Assembly (NCBI RefSeq): GCF_014042355.1
Contig: NZ_JACEZU010000002.1
Coordinates: 186,001 to 250,000 of the forward strand
Direction: 5' to 3'
Length of the DNA stretch: 64,000 nt
Source: Rugamonas apoptosis
GTDB taxonomy: Bacteria > Pseudomonadota > Gammaproteobacteria > Burkholderiales > Burkholderiaceae_D
Part shown: piece by piece, positions 26,834 through 34,853 of the stretch
Layout: every line of letters begins with the position of its first letter
Position numbering within the stretch: position 1 is the first letter of the stretch
The notes under the pieces: generated by a model
Told to the model about the DNA's origin: nothing
The model's input: only the letters and a program-made list of their open reading frames with translations
The model's database searches: none
Position numbers and translations under genes: made by a program

Positions 26834-27247
26834 TCAGTGCGGACCCAGACTGTGTGACTGCCACCGAGTTATAGCGGAGAGCACCTGGTGAACGTCAGGT
26901 TCTATGACTTCGCCAATCTCAGGACAGAATAAAGAGCAGTGATGCAGTTTCGCCTGCTCTATGACCAAAACTAGAAACTGCGGCGCGTCGTTTCTGATGT
27001 CGAGTCGAACAGAAACGCTGGCTGAACCATCATCGTTAAACGTGGCATCGACGCGGTTACCATTTTCGGGGCCGAAGACAAGCCAGTCCTTTAGCATGAA
27101 CCACGGTGCTCCCAAGTAGTGTGCTAAGTCCTCTTGAAGAGAACGCGCAACCTTCGGGGGCAGGACTGGCTCCCAACCGGCAACGCCCGTATCAGGCGCG
27201 ACGGAGCCACGCGGAATGAAATAAACGTCGAATTGCCAAACCGCCAT
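26834..27247 (-). CDS. Hypothetical protein, about 137 residues
   Basis: Starts MAVWQFDVYFIPRGS at 27247 with an AAAGGTGA ribosome binding site. The compact alpha/beta protein (KDWLVFGPENGNRVDATFNDDG, VSVRLDIRNDAPQFLVLVIEQA) looks like a self-contained domain similar in style to immunity-type proteins, but no family can be named. It lies between the TPR lipoprotein and an HAD-like gene on the same strand. Confidence 0.65.
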   Translation of the reverse strand: MAVWQFDVYFIPRGSVAPDTGVAGWEPVLPPKVARSLQEDLAHYLGAPWFMLKDWLVFGPENGNRVDATFNDDGSASVSVRLDIRNDAPQFLVLVIEQAKLHHCSLFCPEIGEVIEPDVHQVLSAITRWQSHSLGPH

Positions 27248-27369
27248 AGCATCACCTTTAAAGAAGGGAGGAACTCTCGCTGTCAGCAAATATCCTGCAT
27301 GGGCATTTGACATTTAAAGGCTACGGTGCCCCAAGCTGTCCCAATTCTACATCGCGCACGCACTTAAAC

Positions 27370-27858
27370 TCAACGATGTTTCATCCCCGATGGGCTTTCG
27401 TTGATGGGGATTTGCGACCGCAAAATTAAACGAGCTTGGCTCAGTGCGTCGTCATCGAAGCCGCAAGGTACGTCGCAGAACACCGTGTAGTCAGCCAAAT
27501 GTGTGTCTGACGTCGCGCCGCAGTTGCGGGCATCTTCAATGACGAGAAACGAAAACGGTTCACGTGGTGAAGGCTGCTGACGGGCCCAAGCACCAATCCG
27601 TGCATCCGGGCTGACCGCAGAAACTGAGGCCAGGCTCCAGACTTCGTGCAAGCTGTCCACCACAAAAGCAAGGCCATCCCTTATAAGAGCATCGACCACC
27701 TGGTCACGGGTCAATCGGTCCTCGTTGGCCACCACATAGTAGGGGTAGAACTCAATGTGCAGTGCCAGTAACGCCTGTACGCTGGCCGAAGAGTTCAGCA
27801 GGCTAGTGTTCAAAAATACGATTGGGGGCAGTTTTGGGTCAGCTACAGGTAGTGGCAT
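27370..27858 (-). CDS. Divergent HAD-like protein lacking catalytic aspartates
   Basis: A 162-residue protein similar in layout to the HAD proteins encoded just upstream at 28163-28717 and 28734-29180 (IVFLNTSLL in place of VVFLDIDDVL; later RLILRSQIP as in AILRSQLP). The nucleophile Asp of the DxD motif is replaced by Asn (FLNTS), so it is probably not a phosphatase. It may be a pseudo-enzyme derived from duplication of its neighbours. Part of the minus-strand cluster. Confidence 0.6.
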   Translation of the reverse strand: MPLPVADPKLPPIVFLNTSLLNSSASVQALLALHIEFYPYYVVANEDRLTRDQVVDALIRDGLAFVVDSLHEVWSLASVSAVSPDARIGAWARQQPSPREPFSFLVIEDARNCGATSDTHLADYTVFCDVPCGFDDDALSQARLILRSQIPINESPSGMKHR

Positions 27859-27875
27859 CGTTTGGCTCCTAGTGG

Positions 27876-28160
27876 CTACCTTGAATGCAGGTCTCGACTG
27901 CGATTGAACTCCTCGATTTCCGAAAATCTGCTAGCCGCTGAAGGCGGCCCCACATCAGCGCTATCACGGCCGATTCGTCTGCGGTCATAGGGCAGGCCCA
28001 GGGATTTCAGGTAGAGCTCAAGCTCATCGCTGTCTGCAATAAACGCATCGAGCAACCATGAGAAGCGGGGAGGTCGAACAAGCACTGGACGCTGGAAAAT
28101 CCAACACAGAAAGGCGTACCCCATTGCTCGGTCGTGGAAACCTTCGATGCGGTGTCCCAT
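27876..28160 (-). CDS. Hypothetical small protein between HAD-like genes
   Basis: A 94-residue frame starting MGHRIEGFHDRAMGYAFLCWIF at 28160, right after the stop of the HAD gene (28163), ending 17 bases before the next gene. It looks coding by its tight spacing and same orientation. It has an aromatic-rich N-terminus and a charged C-terminus with no recognised family. An operon member is likely. Confidence 0.5.
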   Translation of the reverse strand: MGHRIEGFHDRAMGYAFLCWIFQRPVLVRPPRFSWLLDAFIADSDELELYLKSLGLPYDRRRIGRDSADVGPPSAASRFSEIEEFNRSRDLHSR

Positions 28161-28162
28161 CG

Positions 28163-28717
28163 CTACCTCAGCTTCGGGAGTTGGCTTCTTAAGATTGCCT
28201 GGGCCTGGCGCAGTTGGACTAACAAAAATCCCGCCCCGGCTTCGCAGAGAACCGTATTTGCTTCGAGGTGCGAATAGCTCAGAGACAGGCCGCTCACCAC
28301 ATCGTCGAGGACCACAAACGGTACCGGCTTCAGTAGCGTGTGCGTGTCAAGCCAGGCATCAATTTCGACCAGTCTGTAAGACTCGTCATCACGCGGCGTG
28401 CACCAATGTTCGTGCAGTCCATCGGCCACGAAACCGAGTCCGGTTTTTTTAAACGTCCCGCACAGCTGTGCCTTGGTCAATTCCAGCGTCCAGCTTGAAC
28501 TGATGACATAAGCAGGCTCAAACTCGGTGTGCAGTTGGCGTAGGTTTTCGACAGCTGCGACATGAAAAATCTGCTGCCACACCTGGTTTGCATCAGCGGT
28601 CTCGTCGCCCGCTAGTGCAGCCAACACTTCACGGGTGTTGAGAGTGCGATGCACGCACAGCACATCATCTATGTCGAGGAAGACCACTGGCTGTTGATGC
28701 GCTAAGGAACTTGGCAT
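28163..28717 (-). CDS. HAD-superfamily protein
   Basis: A 184-residue HAD-like protein: motif I VVFLDIDDVLC (nucleophile Asp and second Asp), motif II AYVISSSWTLEL, and a late VPFVVLDDVVSG as motif IV. HAD enzymes usually hydrolyse phosphate esters; the substrate is unknown. The family resembles the HAD domains found in RNA-repair Swiss-army-knife proteins (inference from pattern). It is flanked by two relatives, so the trio probably arose by duplication. Confidence 0.7.
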   Translation of the reverse strand: MPSSLAHQQPVVFLDIDDVLCVHRTLNTREVLAALAGDETADANQVWQQIFHVAAVENLRQLHTEFEPAYVISSSWTLELTKAQLCGTFKKTGLGFVADGLHEHWCTPRDDESYRLVEIDAWLDTHTLLKPVPFVVLDDVVSGLSLSYSHLEANTVLCEAGAGFLLVQLRQAQAILRSQLPKLR

Positions 28718-28733
28718 ATCAATCTTTGATGGT

Positions 28734-29180
28734 TTATGGCGTAGTCAGACGCAATTCCAGAACCTTAGCGTCGGCTTCAGTTAGGCCAGTCGCCGGGCTC
28801 GTAGTGAACAGGTTTGGACAGAATGGCTTAAACAAGTGCTTCTGGTCATCGACAGCCAGCCAGCGCTCCCAGATGCGGCCGGTCGTACGAAGCCATGCCT
28901 CGATTTCTGCCTGCCGGACGTATGTGCCGAAATTTGCGTCATCTTGTACATCACGCCAGGCGGGCGTTAGGTCGATAATGCGCTGTGCAATGTCAGCGCT
29001 GAAGAGCGATTGGAGCTCGGGTAACGTGCGCTTCTCGCGCCAAGTCGAACTGACTACCACCTGCACATTTGACCTGCGGCGCAGTACGCCTTCAAGAATC
29101 GGTAGCTTGCACAGCAGCGCGCTATCACCGTACGTAATGTCCGGATGGAGAACGCCATCAAAATCGAGAAATAAAATCAT
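28734..29180 (-). CDS. HAD-superfamily protein (HAD_SAK-like)
   Basis: A 148-residue HAD protein starting MILFLDFDGVLHPDITYGD at 29180, with a DxDGV motif I, VVVSSTWREK motif II and WLAVDDQKHLF as motif IV. The pattern is typical of the HAD domain seen with RNA-repair proteins (PF18143-like), implying a phosphohydrolase acting on nucleic acids or small phosphates; the target is not known. It is 15 bases upstream of the stop-start junction of the next HAD gene. Confidence 0.78.
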   Translation of the reverse strand: MILFLDFDGVLHPDITYGDSALLCKLPILEGVLRRRSNVQVVVSSTWREKRTLPELQSLFSADIAQRIIDLTPAWRDVQDDANFGTYVRQAEIEAWLRTTGRIWERWLAVDDQKHLFKPFCPNLFTTSPATGLTEADAKVLELRLTTP

Positions 29181-29195
29181 CGACTCACTTTTCCG

Positions 29196-29561
29196 CTATG
29201 AGTTACAGAGGTTACGCAGCCGGTTCATAATCCATGCTTGCTCCGCTGGCGTAAAAGGCCAATGGCCACTCTCGGCTTTGCTGGCCAGGCCTTTGCGAAT
29301 GCGTTCCAGGTTCTGCTCAGACGTCCAGTCGGGATTCTCAACTTGCTTACGCAGGAAATAGGTGCGGAGCTGGCCGACAACGTCATCTGCCGCTTCAAAT
29401 CGCGCCAGGAGCGAATCGCCACTGTGCTGCGTCGGGCCATAGGTGCCGTCGGCACTTTTTTTCAGCAGAAGTTTTGGCTGTGAGCCTCCAACTGAGCCCA
29501 GCACTTCTTCGCGTGGGAAGTCAGCGAGGATTTCATTATGACGCGTCGAATCAGTCTGCAT
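29196..29561 (-). CDS. Hypothetical protein, about 121 residues
   Basis: Starts MQTDSTRHNEILADF at 29561 with a strong AAAGGAG site 8 bases upstream; an in-frame GTG at 29567 is less likely. The C-terminal half (AADDVVGQLRTYFLRKQVENPDW, PAEQAWIMNRLRNLCNS) is helical. It lies between the flagellin gene and an HAD gene and may act with either. No recognised family. Confidence 0.6.
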   Translation of the reverse strand: MQTDSTRHNEILADFPREEVLGSVGGSQPKLLLKKSADGTYGPTQHSGDSLLARFEAADDVVGQLRTYFLRKQVENPDWTSEQNLERIRKGLASKAESGHWPFTPAEQAWIMNRLRNLCNS

Positions 29562-29576
29562 GGCCACTCCTTTAGA

Positions 29577-30431
29577 TTACGTGCTAACTAGCGACAGCGT
29601 TAAGCTGGCTGCACTGTTTGATTGCTTCAGCATCGCAGTAGACGCCTGTTCCAACATCTGCGCACTGGTGGCACTGGCAGTTTCAGTAGCGTAGTCGGTA
29701 TCCATGATTCTTCCCGCAGCGTTCTGGGTATTCGCGGATTCGTTGGCGAGATTGGCGTACACGTGCTCCAGCCTGTTCGCGACGGCACCCACCGCGCTGC
29801 CGACGGCGCTCCAAATATCTATGGCCTGCGCGGTGTCGTCGATAGTTTGACTCGCGTTTTGCGTCAAGACAGTCTGTAATTCTGCGGTTCCCCACTTTAA
29901 CCCTAACGGGGTTTGCCCCACGACAGGGCGCAAATCGACAGTCATCGTATCGCTCTTCGATGCCCCAATTTGCAGATTAAACGGAGCCCACAATTTTGCG
30001 TTGTACTGAGGAGCCCTGGTGATGAACAAGTCCTCTCCGGCCCATTGCAACCCGAGTTGGTTCCAGACTTCATCGTACTGCGCGGCGAACTCGGTCTGTA
30101 GCGCAGCCTTATCGGACTGAGATGAGGAACCATCGGCGGCTTGAATCGCCAAATCGTGCATCCGGCTATACAGCGAGATGATGTTTTGAACGGCACCTTC
30201 GACAGTCTGCATCATCGAGATGCCGTTTTGTGCGTTCTTCATCGCTACAGCTATCCCGCTAGACTGAGCCTTGAGGCGCGTCGCGATTTGAAGGCCTGCC
30301 GCGTCATCCTGAGCTGAGTTGATGCGGTAGCCCGTTGAAAGCCGAGTTTGCGCTACGGCTGCCGCACGGCCAGCACGGTCAGCAGCCCTAATCGCAGACA
30401 TCGCAGCAGAATTTGTGCGCAAACTCAGCAT
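29577..30431 (-). CDS. Flagellin-like protein (minimal, D0/D1 only)
   Basis: A 284-residue protein with complete flagellin N- and C-terminal domains: NSAAMSAIRAADRAGR, RLSTGYRINSAQDDAAGLQIATRL and NAQNGISMMQTVEGA at the start; RIMDTDYATETASATSAQML and TAMLKQSN at the end. The central variable D2/D3 region is nearly absent (about 90 residues). Flagellins polymerise into the filament after export by the flagellar type III system. No other flagellar gene is in the window. It sits among lipoprotein and HAD genes, a strange setting for a structural flagellin. A GGAG motif lies just upstream of the start. Confidence 0.88.
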   Translation of the reverse strand: MLSLRTNSAAMSAIRAADRAGRAAAVAQTRLSTGYRINSAQDDAAGLQIATRLKAQSSGIAVAMKNAQNGISMMQTVEGAVQNIISLYSRMHDLAIQAADGSSSQSDKAALQTEFAAQYDEVWNQLGLQWAGEDLFITRAPQYNAKLWAPFNLQIGASKSDTMTVDLRPVVGQTPLGLKWGTAELQTVLTQNASQTIDDTAQAIDIWSAVGSAVGAVANRLEHVYANLANESANTQNAAGRIMDTDYATETASATSAQMLEQASTAMLKQSNSAASLTLSLVST

Positions 30432-30456
30432 TCCTAGTCTCCAGTCGTATACAGCC

Positions 30457-30918
30457 TTAAATTGCTTTCACAGGCACGCCATCCACAACCGAAGGCAAAC
30501 GGCTTGGCCCAACATACGTGCAATTGACGATAGTGTTATCGCCGTCATTGACGGGCGTGTTTACGACCGGCTTAGACAGGTCACAGACAAGCGAAATCAG
30601 GTGGGCATTGAATCCGGGCTCTGCACGCCGAAGAGTCATCGGGCTGCCCACAGCGCACGTGTAATACTGATTCGAACTGTTGTGGCCAGCGGTGACGAGC
30701 AATGCGTCACGCGATGGCGAGAGCTCGGTTCTGCACTGGTTGAGCGTACCGGCCGAAGCCAGCGAAATTTGCGGCGCTGCCGGAGTTGCTGGCTTCGGCG
30801 TGACTTGAGATGCAGGGGCGTTGGTCTGCATCGCACGAGCGAATTGTCCGACTTGCTCCGTTGAGCAGGCCGTCAATGCGACCGATGCGATAGCGATGCT
30901 GAAAATTGCTTTTTTCAT
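30457..30918 (-). CDS. Small lipoprotein
   Basis: A 153-residue protein with a lipoprotein signal peptide (FSIAIASVALTAC). A Pro/Ala-rich linker (PKPATPAAPQ) leads to a compact domain with several Cys (QCRTEL, YYTCAVG, LVCDL, NCTYVG) that may form disulfides in the periplasm. It is followed by the flagellin gene 26 bases further on and preceded by another lipoprotein gene. Function unknown. Confidence 0.72.
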   Translation of the reverse strand: MKKAIFSIAIASVALTACSTEQVGQFARAMQTNAPASQVTPKPATPAAPQISLASAGTLNQCRTELSPSRDALLVTAGHNSSNQYYTCAVGSPMTLRRAEPGFNAHLISLVCDLSKPVVNTPVNDGDNTIVNCTYVGPSRLPSVVDGVPVKAI

Positions 30919-30936
30919 GTGAGTGTTCCTGTGTGC

Positions 30937-31662
30937 TTAGATTTTCGGAATGGCTTTGTAGGTCGTTACGTCAATGCGGCTGCCATCCGACTTTTGCGAC
31001 AGGTCTCGTTCGAGCTCGACGCCGGTATTGCCGTCGAAATTCCCGCGAACAAATTGGTCAGCGCATTTCGAGTAGTCAGAGGCAGATTCTTTACACAGCA
31101 CGCTCGTGACGAAAAACAGGCCGTCTTCATTTGAGCGCGCCGCCACTAGGTCTCCGGTCGTGCCCCAGAAGCTTGCGGAAAACTTTCCGGGGAAATCGAC
31201 GAGTGCCACATCGGCCTTTCGCACGGCTGCGGTAGTACGGCGAGAGACGAATCCGGGAATATTCCAGGTAGTAATGCCTGTATAGCCCGCAAGCTCCTTT
31301 ATGAGGTCGGCCTCAGTCATCGCAGGCGCAACTCCCGGGTGCCATTTTTCCGCGCTAACTACATAGGACTTCCGGTAGAACTCGGGGATGTCCTCGGCGC
31401 TTACCTCACGTAGACTGCCGACATTACCAACGGTAATGACACTTGGCCGCACAGTGCTTGCGACCGCACCCTCAGCGACAGCTTTAACCGTACTGGATTT
31501 CGCGTTTTGCTCGAGATGCCCCTTCATTTTTTCAAACTCTTCATTCGAGGTTGGGCCGCTACCCGGCAGCCTGTAACCATCTTCGCCGGGGCCTCGGGTT
31601 GTGGAGCAAGCCGACAGAGCCAGCGTGGCAGTAGCGATTACGACAGCAGTAGTGATACGCAC
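30937..31662 (-). CDS. Lipoprotein, about 241 residues
   Basis: GTG start at 31662 with AAAGGT upstream, giving a lipoprotein signal peptide (RITTAVVIATATLALSAC); the longer frame to 31854 would put the signal peptide internally. The body has KMKGHLEQNAKSSTVKAVAEGA and a beta-rich region (KADVALVDFPGKFSASFWGTTGDLV). It ends 19 bases before the next lipoprotein gene. Two lipoprotein genes next to a flagellin gene hint at an envelope-exposed structure (inference). Confidence 0.72.
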   Translation of the reverse strand: MRITTAVVIATATLALSACSTTRGPGEDGYRLPGSGPTSNEEFEKMKGHLEQNAKSSTVKAVAEGAVASTVRPSVITVGNVGSLREVSAEDIPEFYRKSYVVSAEKWHPGVAPAMTEADLIKELAGYTGITTWNIPGFVSRRTTAAVRKADVALVDFPGKFSASFWGTTGDLVAARSNEDGLFFVTSVLCKESASDYSKCADQFVRGNFDGNTGVELERDLSQKSDGSRIDVTTYKAIPKI

Positions 31663-31711
31663 AAAAAAGACCTTTCTGTTGTGATGAAAATTGAGGGGGC
31701 TGGCTCGGCGC

Positions 31712-32416
31712 TCAGGCCGCGACAAAGTGTTCCCAATCGCGGGCATGTACAAGCGCTTTGCTTTTGATTGAGCCGCATGACGCCAGACGGAAGCGGCGGC
31801 TAAATGCGTCAAAGGCAGCCTGTGCATAGCTTGGAATTTGTTCGCGGAGAACATAGCGCACTCCCGACGAATCGGTCACGACATCTAAGTTCGAAGCGCA
31901 AGGGGGTTCCTCGATATCCATTACGTCCTGTTGGATTGCACGCAATGCACTAAGGGCGGCGTCGATGGGGACAGCGTGCATGACCCTTACGGGCAGACTG
32001 CGAGACTCAGGTACCGTTTGGTTCAGCCTGAAACTATCGTAGTAAGTTGCTCGCGGCAGGGTCAGCGTGAGGTGTCCCAGCCGAACATCGGTTTCGCCGC
32101 AAGCGTCAACCCCGACGATGGATAACTCCAGGGCTTCGATACGGGTCACGTGCAGCTCAGCACGCAGATTGACATACCAATGATTCTTCAGTGTTTGAAG
32201 TGCCCGCAGCAGCAGTGCCACAGGGCTTTCACACCAGGGCGTATAGTTGTCAAGCCACCCCGTATGCATCGGCGTCAATTTCCTGCCGTCCCTGCCGTAG
32301 TTGAACGTCAGAATCATGCGACCTTCACTGCGTACGTGCATGGCTTCGACCTCAAACCGAAGCGGTTCCATCAGTTCGTCTGAGGGAAATGAAAATAAAA
32401 AAGTCGCTTTAAACAT
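31712..32416 (-). CDS. Hypothetical protein, about 234 residues
   Basis: First gene of the minus-strand cluster, starting MFKATFLFSFPSDEL at 32416. Beta-rich in the first half (LRFEVEAMHVRSEGRMILTFNY, NLRAELHVTRIEALELSIVGVD). No signal peptide, no recognised family. It is divergent from the four-HTH regulator across a 320-bp control region, so its expression, and the cluster's, may be set by that regulator (inference). Confidence 0.6.
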   Translation of the reverse strand: MFKATFLFSFPSDELMEPLRFEVEAMHVRSEGRMILTFNYGRDGRKLTPMHTGWLDNYTPWCESPVALLLRALQTLKNHWYVNLRAELHVTRIEALELSIVGVDACGETDVRLGHLTLTLPRATYYDSFRLNQTVPESRSLPVRVMHAVPIDAALSALRAIQQDVMDIEEPPCASNLDVVTDSSGVRYVLREQIPSYAQAAFDAFSRRFRLASCGSIKSKALVHARDWEHFVAA

Positions 32417-32737
32417 AGCCAAACGTCCCAGTAGAAATTAGACGCAACTGCTTTACAAATCGCAGGCAAGCCGTTCCCCTGAAGGAAAAACCTCCCGAAA
32501 ATTTGTGCACAGATTTAGGCAAACGAAGTCCCTGAGAAGAAACATTCCCCAAAAACGATGATTGCTGACATGACTGACTGGAAACGCTGATAGATTCAGC
32601 AAGCGTTTCACCTTGGAAATGGATTGTAGGGCAAAACAAATTATAAGTAAACTTTGCTATCGCAAATATTGCCATAGTAAAACCAGCTATAGTATGTCGT
32701 CTGGTGATATTCAACATTGTGGGCGAAAGTCGCACCG
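32417..32737. promoter_or_regulatory. Divergent control region with 21-bp palindrome
   Basis: 320 bases between the divergent 31.7-kb and four-HTH genes. CTATCGCAA-ATA-TTGCCATAG (32657-32677) is a near-perfect palindrome (8 of 9 pairs) about 60 bases upstream of the regulator start, suitable as an operator. No other gene is apparent; the rest is AT-rich and probably holds promoters. Confidence 0.45.
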
Positions 32738-33697
32738 ATGAAGAATGCCACCCCAGCCCTCAACTCGTTGCGTACTACCCTCGCGCTTGCGATGACGACC
32801 CGCAGGGCGCAGCTCGGGTGGTCACAAAGACATCTGGCCAAGCTTGCAGGAGTACGTGGCGCATACATTGGCGGCGTAGAAGCGGGCTCCATCAACGTCT
32901 CGTTAACGAACTTCGAGCGAATCAGGTCAGCTCTTTGGCCTTCAACAATTGGGGTAAGCGTCAAAAGCTTCCTGGCAAGACGGTTACTCGAAGCCCGTGC
33001 TAAGGTGTCGCAGGAGCGATTGGCTGAGCTTGCCCACGTCTCAATCTCTCTAATCGTTGCTATCGAAGGCGGCCGGAGTAATACCTCGCTTGACCAAATC
33101 GAAGCGTTGGCGTTATCACTTGATGCGGACCCAGCGGCTTGGCTTGGCCTTGACCCAGCGTCCTTGCAGACCAATGCGCATGAGTCCGACACCACACAAA
33201 GCGAAGCTCCTAAACTTCCTTTGCGCCAAGCGGTAGCAGAGGACCTTCGAAAGCTACGCCAGTTTTACGCCATGAACCAATCTCAGTTGGCAGAAAAACT
33301 TGGGCAGACGAAAGGTCATATCAGCCAAATCGAAAATGCCAAAGCCAACTTCTCGCTGGTGACGCTAGAACGATATGTGAATGCCGTGATGGGTAAGGCC
33401 GAAGGGCCCGAAGCATCCTACGCTCTTCAGCTAGGGAACGAGCTTCGCCACAAGAGGCGTGACCTGAAACTCAACCAAGAGCAAGTAGCCGCACTTAGCG
33501 GGCTTACCGAATCTTTTATTGGCCGTCTGGAACGCGGTAGCGCTGCGGCATCAATGGACCAACTTGAGAAGCTCACTACCGCGCTTGAATTGGACGGGTA
33601 CGAACTTTTAGCGAGGTTATATCCTCGAGTTACCTCTGACGGCGCACCCAAGAAGTTGAAATTACGTGAAGCCATTCAGTCGCTAATGAATGGATGA
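32738..33697 (+). CDS. Regulator with four tandem Xre/Cro-type HTH domains
   Basis: A 319-residue protein composed almost entirely of four Cro/C1-type HTH units: LGWSQRHLAKLAGVRGAYIG, AKVSQERLAELAHVSISLIV, YAMNQSQLAEKLGQTKGHIS and LKLNQEQVAALSGLTESFIG, each followed by the typical IExG-like segment. Single-HTH Xre repressors normally dimerise; four domains in one chain are unusual and could bind long or paired operators. The start is MKNATPAL at 32738. It is the last gene before the transposon end at 33,827 and divergent from the 31.7-kb gene, where a palindromic operator lies. Confidence 0.85.
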   Translation: MKNATPALNSLRTTLALAMTTRRAQLGWSQRHLAKLAGVRGAYIGGVEAGSINVSLTNFERIRSALWPSTIGVSVKSFLARRLLEARAKVSQERLAELAHVSISLIVAIEGGRSNTSLDQIEALALSLDADPAAWLGLDPASLQTNAHESDTTQSEAPKLPLRQAVAEDLRKLRQFYAMNQSQLAEKLGQTKGHISQIENAKANFSLVTLERYVNAVMGKAEGPEASYALQLGNELRHKRRDLKLNQEQVAALSGLTESFIGRLERGSAAASMDQLEKLTTALELDGYELLARLYPRVTSDGAPKKLKLREAIQSLMNG

Positions 33698-33752
33698 CCC
33701 GACTTAATAGCAAAAAAGAATAGCAGCGCCCCCTAATCGAGCCGCATGGTTT

Positions 33753-33827
33753 AGTGCTTACTTTATTTCGCCGAGGTCAAAATTTGGTGCCTACTTTAGC
33801 TGGTGCCTACTTTATTACGCCGGGACA
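33753..33827. repeat. Transposon end with three transposase-binding-type repeats
   Basis: Read inward from the end on the minus strand: TGT, then GGCGTAATAAAGTAGGCACC (33802-33821), GCTAAAGTAGGCACC (33786-33800) and a diverged GGCGAAATAAAGTAAGCACT (33753-33772). A terminal TGT with tandem transposase-binding repeats is typical of Tn7-like ends; IS21-family ends look similar. The next five host bases (TCAGC, 33828-33832) are the candidate target duplication, but the other copy is outside the window. Confidence 0.75.
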
Positions 33828-34833
33828 TCAGCGCCAGCTCGTGCTCGATCTGCTGCTGCACCTTGGCCGGGATGCCGTCCACAAAACGCTGGTGGGCGCC
33901 GATATAGGTTTCCTGGCGCAGATAGCTGGAGGGCGTGTGGCCGGGGGGCACCAGCTCGTCCGGGTATTCGTAGCGCAACTGGTCGAGCGAAAATTGGCAC
34001 AGGCTGGCGATGCGCACCGTCTCGGCCAGCGCCGCCGCCGGGTACAGATTGGCCAGCCGCAAACGCGGACGCAAGTGCTGCTCGGCGTTCTGCGCCAGCG
34101 CGTAGCCGCACTCCCCCACCGGCTTGCCGATGCGCACCGCGCACAGCGTGTCGTGCAGCGGCTTGCGCGAGCGCACGTGCATGCACACATGGCCCACCGC
34201 CACCACCGGCAAGCCATGTTGGCTGGCCACTTCGGCCACGCTGACGCGGTGCGCCTCGTCGAATGCCCGTTGCAGCAGGTTCAGCCCCACCCAGGCCCGG
34301 CCGGGAAAGGTGGCCGCCATCCACGCCGCCTGCGCGTGCAAACGGTCCACGTCGCCGGGCTGGTGGGCCGGGTAATGGGGCAGCAGGATCAGCAGGCAGT
34401 CTGGCAAGCCTTGCAGGTGGGCGTACTCGGGCGGCGGCGCGGCCAGGTCGCCCGGCGTGAGCAGATACGTGCCCTTGGCGGCCCGCGTGCGGCCGATGGT
34501 GATCAGTTCGGCCAGGTTGCCGTAGCCGTTGCGGTTCTGCGCCAGCGCCACCAGCGACAGCGCCACCTGGCCGTCCGCGCCGCGCAACTGGAACGAAGCG
34601 CCGATCAGCAGCGGCAGGCCGGCCCGCTTCGCTTCCGCATGGGCCCGCACCACGCCGGCCAGCGAACATTCGTCCGTCAGGGCCAGCGCCGCATAGTCGA
34701 GCTGGGCCGCGCGCGCGACCAGTTCCTCCGCATGGGAAGCGCCATGCAGGAAGGAGAAATTCGACAGGCAGTACAGCTCGGCATAAGCCGGCAGGCCGGC
34801 GGCGAGTGGAGGCGGAGGTGGGGCGGCAGACAT
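33828..34833 (-). pseudogene. dnaE2: Host dnaE2, 5' part only, interrupted by the transposon end
   Basis: The N-terminal 335 codons of error-prone polymerase DnaE2: PHP domain (LALTDECSLAGVVRAHAEA, CMHVRSRKPLHDTL) up to QQIEHELAL. There the frame enters the transposon and stops after about ten foreign codons. The conserved continuation (YEPYFLTVFDIVRFARS in the element copy) and the catalytic PDIDIDF are missing, so no polymerase can be made. The real start is the ATG at 34833; a longer frame to 34902 would read through the LexA box. It is homologous to but clearly diverged from the element's dnaE2 at 8,406-11,576. The C-terminal part should lie left of the window. Confidence 0.9.
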
Positions 34834-34853
34834 GGCAAGGTATGACAACGGCA

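Larger units (their letters stand above)
1..33827. mobile_element. Tn7-like transposon (cargo and one end; other end outside window)
   Basis: The stretch is bounded on the left by a gene for the Tn7-type endonuclease TnsA, which runs off the window. On the right it is bounded by an end with three copies of a TAAAGTAGGCACC-like repeat and a terminal TGT (ACA on the + strand at 33825-33827) lying inside the host dnaE2 reading frame. Base composition drops relative to the GC-rich chromosome to its right, and gene content turns to a retron, a silencer, HEPN proteins and orphans. TnsB, TnsC and a target selector are expected left of base 1 but are not seen. The possibility that more than one element is nested here cannot be excluded. 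Confidence 0.75.

Noticed and set aside
33753..33827. End of an IS21-family insertion sequence
   Set aside because: TGT end and repeats would fit, but no istA/istB genes are in the window and tnsA is at the other side; kept only as an alternative.
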